A DNA stretch of 64,000 bases from Bacillota bacterium (GTDB lineage: Bacteria; Bacillota; Negativicutes; Sporomusales; UBA7701): NCBI GenBank assembly GCA_023415775.1, contig JAEZJM010000014.1:1-64000 (forward strand), given 5' to 3'. The notes below the pieces were generated by a model, which had not been told where the DNA came from, did no database searches, and saw only the letters and a list, made by a program, of their open reading frames with translations. Shown piece by piece: positions 58,005 to 64,000 of this stretch (the first letter of the stretch is position 1; every line of letters starts with the position of its first letter). A program made the position numbers and the translations under genes.

Positions 58005-61000
58005 CTATTGATTCTGCCCCCGGCCGCCTGGGCCCGCCCCGCCGGTGTTTATGCCGCCGCCGCTGATGCCCAGCAGACCGCCAAGGGCCGTGGTGCCGCC
58101 CAGGCCGCCGGTCCCGCTTCCGAGGCTGCCGCCCATTCCTCCTGCGAACCCCCCGCCTCCGAAGCCTATGCCGCCCAGGCTGCCGCCACCTAGTCCGCCA
58201 CCTAAGCCTGTGCCGCCGGTCCCGCTGCCTATGCCGCCCAGGCCGCCGCCTCCGGCCATTTGAAACGCGCCGCCCACCGCGCCGGTGTAGGCCGGGTTGG
58301 TGGCCGCCCTGACCGTCAGCACGCCGTTTGCATAGCTGACGATATAGTTGGGCGAGGCCAGCGTACCGGTCAGGTTGATGGCGTAGCTGCCCGCCGGCGA
58401 AGTAGTGGCCGCCATCGTGGCGAAGGTCAGGCCGCCGGTCAACGAGGCGGCGGTATCGCCCGCCCCCAGTCCGCTGTAGCGGGCGGTGAAGACCGGGTTG
58501 GCCTGCCCCTGCGTCTTGGCGGCATTGTCGGCCGTCACCGTCAGCGTCGCCTTAGCGATATCCGCCGTCGTCGCCGCCGTGGTGCCTGTCAGGTTATAGT
58601 TGCCGGCGTCGGCGCCGCTCAGGGTGATGCCGGTCACGCTCACCGCCTTGCCAGTCCCGGCGTTCTTGTCGGCGAAAGTCGCCGTGCCGCTCACCGTCAG
58701 GCTGTCGCCGCTCACGCGGTTGTCGCCGTAGGTGACGGCAGCGCCGGTCGTGCCGTCGTAAGTCTTGTTCACACCGCTCGCCGTGACGGTGATATCCCGC
58801 TGTAATATCATCATCGTGCCGGCGGCGTAGGTAATGTCGTAGCCCCGCTGGTCGGTGGAGTAGAGGCCGCTGGCGCGGGCGGCCTGAGCGCCCGCGCTTT
58901 TGCCGGCGGCGGTGACAACGGCGGTGCCCGCCAAATAGCTGTTGGGTGTGGCAGAGTAGAACACGCCGAGTGAGGTCGCCGTCGTGCCGTCATAGGTCTT
59001 GCCGCCGTTAAAGGCGGTGACGGTGAGCGGCGTGAGGAAGCTCCTGAGCAGGGGATAGCTGTAGCTGTTGTAGATACGCCAGACGCCGTCGGCGGAAATC
59101 CCGTTCGCGTCGAAGCCCCAGCCGGCGTATTGGGATGCCTGTCGCATATTGGCTGTCGTCAGGCCGGTGCCGGCGGCGCTGGTGCTGAGGCCCGAGGCCT
59201 GTATGTCCCAGTAGCCGCCGGTTACGGTGCCGCCATCGTTCCACCCCACCAGACCGCCGACGGCATAGGCGCTGCTGCTGCTGACGCTGCCAGCGCTGTA
59301 GGAGTTGGCGATGGTGCCCCTGTTAGCTCCCACCAGGCCGCCGACCGAGGCGCTGCTGCCGCTTACCGTGCCAGCGCTGTACGAGTTTGTGATGGTGCCG
59401 CCATCGTTCCACCCCACCAGACCGCCGACAGAGTTGCCGAGGATGCAGCTAACCGGGCTGGTGCTGTAGGAGCCGGTAATAGCGCCGCGGTTAACTCCGA
59501 CCAGACCGCCGTAGGCGCCGGTGTAGCTGCTGCTGCTGCCGCCCACCGTGCCGGCGGTGCTGTAGGAGCCCGTGATGGTGCCGCTGTTTTCGCCGACAAG
59601 GCCGCCGACATTGGCATTGGTGCCGCCGGTGACAGCGGCGGTGTTGTAGGAGTTGGCGATGGTGCCGCCGTTGTTAATCCCCACCAGGCCGCCGACCTGG
59701 GCATTAGTGCCGCCGCTGACCGTGCCGGTGACATACGTGTTGGCGATGCTGCCGGTGTTATACGCCGCCAGGCCGCCGACATAGCTGGTGCCGGCGCCTA
59801 CGGCAGTTATGTTTGTCAGCCCCACGTTGCGGATGGTGCCCTGGTTGGTGCCGAACAAGCCGACGCTGGCGGTGGCGGGTTTGACGGTCATGTTGCCGAT
59901 GGTGTGTCCCAGGCCCTCGAAGATGCCGGTAAAGGCGGTCGCCGTGTAGGGGTCGCCAAGGGGCACGAAGCCGGCGCCGCTGTTCCAGCCGCTGGTGGCG
60001 CTGGCGTCGATGTCGGCGCCGAGGGCGTAATAGCCGGCGACGTTGCCGTTTATGCCCTGGAGGTCGGTCCCGGTCGTGCTGCCCGCCGCCCCCAGCAAGT
60101 TGATGACGGTGTAGTTCTTAAGGTTGATCATGAAGAAACCGCTGCCGGAACGTCCGGGAAAATCTACCCGGCCTTTGAAAGTGCCGTCGGCGTTCCTGCC
60201 CATGTTGACCTTGCCGCCGCCCGTCCCGAGGTAAAGCCTGGCTGTGCCGTTGGCGGTGAGGACGGCATTGATGTTTATGTCGTTGGTCGCGATGAAGGCC
60301 AACTCGTTGGCGCTCCATGTGATGGGGGCGTTGACGTTGATGCTGCCGGTGGCGTTAAGTTCGCAGTCGGTGTTACCGAGGTAGCTCATTATGGCTGACG
60401 CCATTCCGAAGTCGACGGTGATGTCGGTGGGGTCGAGGAGCCATTTGCCTATCTTGCCGGTCGGCGCCGCCGTCGTGATTTTCGTGTCCGGGGCGATATT
60501 CACGCTGGCCCCCGAGGTTTCGATGAAGCCGCCGTCGCCGCCCTGAGGGGCCGACGCGTCCAGCGTGCCGCCGACATTGACCGTGCTGCCGATCAGCTTT
60601 ATCACGCCGCGCTCGGTACTCACCGTCTGCGCCCGAATGACGCCGCTGTTGTTGACCACCGTGTTCAAAAGCGCGTCCATCGTCCCGGTCGTCATCAGCA
60701 CCAGCCCGCCGGGCGCGGTGATGCTGCCGCTGTTCGTGACGCTGCTGCCCGCCGCCGCCGTGTCCACCGTCACGTTCAGCAGCTTGTCCCCGGAAAAGTC
60801 GAGGCTTACCTTGGCCCCCGCCGTCAGGCCGACCACCCGCGCCGCCACCGTGCCCTCGTTTTTGACCTGCGGCCCGATGAATACCGCGTGGTCGCCGGCC
60901 GTGATGCCGCCCTGGTTGATGACCGCGCCGGCGCTGCCGTTCTTCGCGAATACATATTTGCCGCTTAAAAAGTCGCTATCGGATATATTCAGCGTCGACG

Positions 61001-61406
61001 CCACCAGGCCGCCGACGTTCACCTGCGCCCCCGGCGCGAACAGGATGCCGTTGGGGTTTACGAGATACACCTTGCCGTTGGCCGTCAGCGTCCCGTATAT
61101 ATTCGAGGCGCTGTTGCCCACCACCCGGTTTAAGGCCACCGCCGAAGCCGACGGCTGCACAAAGTTCACCGCCTCGCCTGCGCCGATGCCGAAGCTCTGC
61201 CAGTTGATCGACGCCCTGTTCGTCGTCTGCGTCACCGTCGTCGTAGCGCCGCTCGTCGCGATCGTCGCCGCGCCGCCCGTCACCACCCCGCCAGTCGGAG
61301 CCGCCCCCGCCGGGCCGCACGCGCCCAGCAGCAGCAGCCCCGCCGCCACTGGCGGCAACACGGTTTTCGCCAGACGCTGCCAATTGCGTCGCCATTTCCT
61401 TTGCAT
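58005..61406 (-). CDS. Two-partner secretion exoprotein (filamentous haemagglutinin-type adhesin, TpsA)
   Basis: A 1133-residue surface or released protein. A long signal peptide (to about ...GAAP) precedes the TPS secretion domain, with its hallmarks NWQSFGIGAGEAVNFVQPS and YLVNPNGILFAPGAQV. A beta-helix region follows. Seven GLUG-type repeats (VGGLVGxNxG) occupy the middle, then YDG/MBG-type domains (KTYDGTT twice, TVTADNAAKTQGQANP). The last 110 residues are very Gly-rich. It is exported by the FhaC-type protein encoded 22 bp upstream, and implies an outer membrane. AAGGAGG before 61406 sets the start. The role (adhesion, biofilm) is inferred from the family. Confidence 0.9.
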   Translation of the reverse strand: MQRKWRRNWQRLAKTVLPPVAAGLLLLGACGPAGAAPTGGVVTGGAATIATSGATTTVTQTTNRASINWQSFGIGAGEAVNFVQPSASAVALNRVVGNSASNIYGTLTANGKVYLVNPNGILFAPGAQVNVGGLVASTLNISDSDFLSGKYVFAKNGSAGAVINQGGITAGDHAVFIGPQVKNEGTVAARVVGLTAGAKVSLDFSGDKLLNVTVDTAAAGSSVTNSGSITAPGGLVLMTTGTMDALLNTVVNNSGVIRAQTVSTERGVIKLIGSTVNVGGTLDASAPQGGDGGFIETSGASVNIAPDTKITTAAPTGKIGKWLLDPTDITVDFGMASAIMSYLGNTDCELNATGSINVNAPITWSANELAFIATNDININAVLTANGTARLYLGTGGGKVNMGRNADGTFKGRVDFPGRSGSGFFMINLKNYTVINLLGAAGSTTGTDLQGINGNVAGYYALGADIDASATSGWNSGAGFVPLGDPYTATAFTGIFEGLGHTIGNMTVKPATASVGLFGTNQGTIRNVGLTNITAVGAGTSYVGGLAAYNTGSIANTYVTGTVSGGTNAQVGGLVGINNGGTIANSYNTAAVTGGTNANVGGLVGENSGTITGSYSTAGTVGGSSSSYTGAYGGLVGVNRGAITGSYSTSPVSCILGNSVGGLVGWNDGGTITNSYSAGTVSGSSASVGGLVGANRGTIANSYSAGSVSSSSAYAVGGLVGWNDGGTVTGGYWDIQASGLSTSAAGTGLTTANMRQASQYAGWGFDANGISADGVWRIYNSYSYPLLRSFLTPLTVTAFNGGKTYDGTTATSLGVFYSATPNSYLAGTAVVTAAGKSAGAQAARASGLYSTDQRGYDITYAAGTMMILQRDITVTASGVNKTYDGTTGAAVTYGDNRVSGDSLTVSGTATFADKNAGTGKAVSVTGITLSGADAGNYNLTGTTAATTADIAKATLTVTADNAAKTQGQANPVFTARYSGLGAGDTAASLTGGLTFATMAATTSPAGSYAINLTGTLASPNYIVSYANGVLTVRAATNPAYTGAVGGAFQMAGGGGLGGIGSGTGGTGLGGGLGGGSLGGIGFGGGGFAGGMGGSLGSGTGGLGGTTALGGLLGISGGGINTGGAGPGGRGQNQ
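59208..59795 (-). repeat. Seven GLUG-type coding repeats in the exoprotein gene
   Basis: The translated region repeats VGGLVGxNxGxIxxSYxxGxV seven times with a period of 27-35 residues. At DNA level some units are nearly identical; for example, CATCGTTCCACCCCACCAGA occurs twice (about 59231 and 59402, plus strand). Such tracts can change copy number by recombination. Confidence 0.85.
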
Positions 61407-61428
61407 AGCGATCCCTCCTTGCAAAACC

Positions 61429-63147
61429 CTAAAAATATTTCACACCCTGCAGCCAAAGCCGTCCGTTTTTATCCGTATCCGCCGTCGCCTGCTCCCTGCC
61501 GATCTTCCAGGCGTAATCCAGGCGCAGCGCGAAGTCCGGGCTGCGCGCCCACAGCACGCCTAAGCCCGCCCCCATCAGGCTGCGGCGGTTCTGCTCGCCC
61601 GCCCCCGCCCACGGTTTGTGGTTGACCGTTACGCTGCCGTAGTCGTAAAAGCCGACAAGATACACACTGTCCTTGGCCGTAGACAGGCCCGGCAGCCGCC
61701 ACCTGATTTCCCCCGTCAGCTTGTAGCCGTCGTCGCCGGCCGCTTCCCCCTGCGGGAAGGCCCGTACGCCGTCCGCGCCGCCGAGGAACAGCTTTTCCGA
61801 AGAATCGAGGTTCTTATCCGCCAGCTGGCCGGTAAAGTTCAGGTGGAAACTCAGGTTTCTTGCCAAATACTGCTGCCGCTGGAGGACGAAAATCGTCTTC
61901 GCGAACCCGCCGGCCGTCCTGGCGGTCGCGTCGTCGTTGGCCGCCGTGGCGGTGTCCCCGATGGTAAGCCGGCCTTTATAGTGGGTGAAGGTGAAGCTGC
62001 TCACGCCCCCGCCCAGCCAGCTGTCGGCGAAGTTGCCGGCCAGGCCGGCGCTGAGGGCATGGCTCTTCTTAGGCACATAGCTGTCGGAAGCCGTCTGGTC
62101 GTCCCGGAGGCGCTTATCCTCGTAGGCGAGCGTACCGTACAGGCTGAAAGTCCGGCTACGGATGAGAGGATACGATATGTCGCCGCTCGTCACTATGGCA
62201 TGGCCGGTCGCCCCGAGGTCGGCGTAGTTTTCGCCCAAAGCGTAGTTTACCCGCGAGTGTCTGACGCCGAACCGCGCCCCGTCGTCGCCCATCAGGATGC
62301 TGTAGCCGAAGTTGTAATTGTGTAGGCGGTTGTTCTCGCTGATCAGGCCGCCGATGAATAAGTTCTCGCCATGGCCGCCGATATTGCCGGCGGCAAGCTG
62401 GAAGCCCAGGCGGTTCCTGCTTGTATAGCGGTTGCCCCAGTTGTCGGCGTAGGCGGCGCCCCGCCACCTGGCCGTGTCGGCTACCTCGAGGATTAAGTCG
62501 GCTGTGCCGGCCGCCTCGCCGGGGGCCAAAGTGGCCTTTACGCTGATGCCGCTCAGGTCGCTCATGATCAGCAGCGCTCTCTCCAGCGCATCCTTAGTTA
62601 TAATGGTGCCGGGGCTGGCGGCGTGGAGCATACCCTTCAGGCGCTCATGATCGAAGCGCCCGTTCCCCGTTATCTTTACCTGGCCGTATTTGCCGGGAAT
62701 TATGGCGATTTCCACGATGCCGTCCCTGATATCCTGGGCCGGGATATAGGCGAAGGATACCAGATAGCCTTTCTGCCGCATATGCTTGGTCAGTCTGCCG
62801 GCCAGGGCGTTCAGTTCGCCGAGGCTCAGCTCCTTGCCGGCCTCGCGCTTGACAAGGCCTAAAAGCTCATCCGCCGGCACCGGCGGCTCGCCGCCGATGC
62901 GGAAGCCCCGCACCGGTATTTTATGCTGGCCGTCGGCCTGCGTTGGCGGCTGCTGTCCCTCCACCGTGATGGCCGGCCCCTTGGTTTCGGCCGGCTGCTG
63001 CACCGCCGCCGGAGGCTTGGCACCTTCAATAACGGCGCCGGGGCTGGGCGGGGCGGCGAGTGCCGGGTAAACCATCCCCGCCACCACCGTGATAGCGATG
63101 GCAAAGATAATAATCCGCCTGCCCGCATTGCCTGGTTTACCGCTCAT
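61429..63147 (-). CDS. Two-partner secretion outer-membrane transporter (ShlB/FhaC/HecB family, TpsB)
   Basis: The 572-residue protein has a signal peptide, an N-terminal Pro/Gln-rich linker helix region, two POTRA domains (about residues 75-225) and a 16-strand barrel. The family motif of the L6 loop is seen as FLGGADGVRAFPQGEA. It ends in the aromatic residue pattern GVKYF, as outer-membrane barrels do. It exports the adjacent TpsA. AAGGAGG before 63147 sets the start, which overlaps the receiver-like gene by 11 bp. Confidence 0.9.
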   Translation of the reverse strand: MSGKPGNAGRRIIIFAIAITVVAGMVYPALAAPPSPGAVIEGAKPPAAVQQPAETKGPAITVEGQQPPTQADGQHKIPVRGFRIGGEPPVPADELLGLVKREAGKELSLGELNALAGRLTKHMRQKGYLVSFAYIPAQDIRDGIVEIAIIPGKYGQVKITGNGRFDHERLKGMLHAASPGTIITKDALERALLIMSDLSGISVKATLAPGEAAGTADLILEVADTARWRGAAYADNWGNRYTSRNRLGFQLAAGNIGGHGENLFIGGLISENNRLHNYNFGYSILMGDDGARFGVRHSRVNYALGENYADLGATGHAIVTSGDISYPLIRSRTFSLYGTLAYEDKRLRDDQTASDSYVPKKSHALSAGLAGNFADSWLGGGVSSFTFTHYKGRLTIGDTATAANDDATARTAGGFAKTIFVLQRQQYLARNLSFHLNFTGQLADKNLDSSEKLFLGGADGVRAFPQGEAAGDDGYKLTGEIRWRLPGLSTAKDSVYLVGFYDYGSVTVNHKPWAGAGEQNRRSLMGAGLGVLWARSPDFALRLDYAWKIGREQATADTDKNGRLWLQGVKYF

Positions 63148-63526
63148 CGTATTCCTCCTTGTAGTAGCCGCTATCGTCCCGGTCTTGCGCATATTGCCGG
63201 CCGGCATATTCCGTAATCACCCGCGCCAGTTCCGTTACCGCCGAAGCTGACGACTGCCGGCCACCCAGCACCGTCAGCGAATCGGTGGCCGCCGCAATAG
63301 CGATGACCTTTAAGCGGGGAATGTACTGCAGCAAGGCCTGCACAGCCTCGCGCTCGGCAACCTCGGCAACAACGACGTCCGGGCAGAGAAGCTTCAGATC
63401 GTTCAGCGCCTCTCCCGGCGATGCTTCCACCTGGGAGACCCGCAACAGTGCACTCTGCCGCAAACTGGCCGCCAGCCCGGAAAGGTACACCGAATCCCCG
63501 CAGAATACGACTTCTATCTGCTTCAA
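63137..63526 (-). CDS. Stand-alone receiver-like protein with Glu in place of the phospho-acceptor Asp
   Basis: The 129-residue protein looks like a response-regulator receiver domain: EVVFCGDSVYLSGLAASLR for strand 1/helix 1, and CPDVVVAEVAE for strand 3. The residue at the phospho-acceptor place is E55, not Asp. The first acidic pocket has only one Asp (GD). The conserved Lys of strand 5 is not obvious. It ends in a charged, tyrosine-containing tail with no output domain. It is co-translated with the TPS transporter, and a LuxR-type gene lies upstream. It may be a constitutively 'on' signalling partner. Assignment is by pattern only. Confidence 0.6.
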   Translation of the reverse strand: MKQIEVVFCGDSVYLSGLAASLRQSALLRVSQVEASPGEALNDLKLLCPDVVVAEVAEREAVQALLQYIPRLKVIAIAAATDSLTVLGGRQSSASAVTELARVITEYAGRQYAQDRDDSGYYKEEYDER

Positions 63527-63602
63527 ATCTCGACACCGACTTTCGCAATTTTACCGAAAGAATGGTTCTTTAAGATGAATATTAGCAGAAGATGTCATTA
63601 AA

Positions 63603-63626
63603 GCCACTAGACGAAAGTCTAGTGGC
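63603..63626. terminator. Hairpin upstream of the receiver-like gene
   Basis: GCCACTAGAC (63603-63612), a GAAA loop on the plus strand, and GTCTAGTGGC (63617-63626) form a perfect 10-bp stem. On the minus strand it is followed by TTTAATG. It lies between the LuxR gene's terminator and the receiver-like gene and may be a second stop or part of that gene's leader. Confidence 0.5.
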
Positions 63627-63636
63627 AAATAAAAAA

Positions 63637-63658
63637 AAGTATAGTTTTCACTATACTT
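63637..63658 (-). terminator. Intrinsic terminator of the LuxR-type gene
   Basis: AAGTATAGT pairs with ACTATACTT around a 4-base loop that is GAAA on the minus strand. The stem is followed on that strand by TTTTTTATTTG. It lies about 30 bp past the LuxR stop codon. Confidence 0.85.
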
Positions 63659-63686
63659 CTCGCTTGGCCATTATTAGTTTTTCGCT

Positions 63687-64000
63687 TTAGTCTTTTCCCG
63701 GCGCAGCCACCAATCCCTGTTTGGCGGCGAAGGCGACCGCCTGGGACTTGTTCTCCAACTGGAGCTTGGCGGTTATCTCGCCCATATGGTATTTTATCGC
63801 CGCCTCGCTGATACCAAGCTTATCGCCGACTTCTTTATAGGTAAGGCCACCAGCTACGAGCCCCAGAATCTCCCCCTGCCGCGATGTAAGGAGCGCCGTC
63901 CTGGCGGCGGCCTCCTCCCTTGCCTCCCGCGCATTTTCGCGCCGGGCGAACTCGGCCAGTATCTTCGCCGCCAGGCCGGGCGACAGCGGCGTATCGCCGG
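63687..64000 (-). CDS. LuxR-type transcriptional regulator, C-terminal part (runs off the window)
   Basis: The last 103 codons of a minus-strand gene are visible. They end with a LuxR/FixJ helix-turn-helix: LTSRQGEILGLVAGGLTYKE, then VGDKLGISEAAIKYHMGEIT and KLQLENKSQAVAFA. The stop is at 63687-63689. The Ala/Glu-rich segment before it is probably the linker after a receiver domain, since the visible GDTPLSPGLAAKIL is typical there, so this is likely a NarL-type response regulator. It neighbours the TPS locus in the same direction, behind its own terminator. Confidence 0.85.
   Translation of the reverse strand, partial: GDTPLSPGLAAKILAEFARRENAREAREEAAARTALLTSRQGEILGLVAGGLTYKEVGDKLGISEAAIKYHMGEITAKLQLENKSQAVAFAAKQGLVAAPGKD

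Noticed and set aside
59208..59795. A CRISPR-like array of repeats
   Set aside because: The repeats are in frame within the exoprotein gene, code for GLUG units and vary in length; spacers are not unique sequences of constant size.

Overview
The window looks like a chromosomal segment of a GC-rich, anaerobic, endospore-forming diderm Firmicute, most likely a Sporomusaceae-type member of the Negativicutes. The evidence is a SpoVD-type sporulation PBP together with an outer-membrane two-partner secretion system, an oxygen-sensitive Fe-S serine dehydratase, an anaerobic-type nif cluster with nifI1/nifI2, 4-hydroxybutyryl-CoA dehydratase and indolepyruvate:ferredoxin oxidoreductase. Nearly every gene is on the minus strand. 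Only a D-Ala-D-Ala carboxypeptidase, an MFS exporter and a secreted protein are on plus. No tRNA, rRNA or CRISPR array was seen.

Layout. 0-0.13 kb: end of an IS3-family (IS150-like) insertion sequence. 0.15-15.8 kb: housekeeping genes (class V aminotransferase, carboxypeptidase, cheR, motB without motA, alanine dehydrogenase behind a near-perfect sigma-54 promoter, amidohydrolase, hypB-hypA-hydrogenase protease, polX, spoVD, a TerC-family gene, an MFS exporter and a secreted protein). 15.8-26.2 kb: a one-carbon/lipoate operon read from a tandem glycine riboswitch: gcvT-gcvH-gcvPA-gcvPB, two radical SAM genes that fit a LipS1/LipS2-type two-protein lipoyl synthase, a LipM/LplA-like gene, lpdA, sdaAB and sdaAA. 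Together these could cleave glycine, build and recycle the lipoyl arm of GcvH, and turn serine into pyruvate.

26.2-38.4 kb: a nitrilase-fold amidase, then a long co-directional catabolic array with two complete tripartite tricarboxylate transporters (TctABC), an SDR, an amidohydrolase, a DUF3795 protein and an unrecognised two-gene Fe-S module. A LacI-family regulator heads it, and matching palindromic operators lie in front of both the SDR and the regulator. 38.5-45.2 kb: an IclR-headed operon (iorA, iorB, abfD, acyl-CoA dehydrogenase, MaoC hydratase) with two repeated operator arrays before iorA. 45.4-46.6 kb: a compact set of four very small genes including an RNA polymerase omega homologue and two paralogous ~50-residue proteins, with its own promoter and terminator.

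46.7-57.9 kb: a molybdenum-type nitrogenase cluster in anaerobe order (nifH-nifI1-nifI2-nifD-nifK-nifE-nifN-nifB-2Fe2S ferredoxin-anfO-like-nifV). Its leader holds a promoter, an attenuator-like terminator and a 38-bp perfect palindrome. 58-64 kb: a two-partner secretion locus (haemagglutinin-type exoprotein and FhaC-type transporter) preceded by a stand-alone receiver-like protein with Glu at the phospho-acceptor position, and by the 3' part of a LuxR-type regulator gene that runs off the window.

Functions are inferred by reading motifs in the translated sequence. No database search was possible, so family names rest on recognised motifs and gene context.
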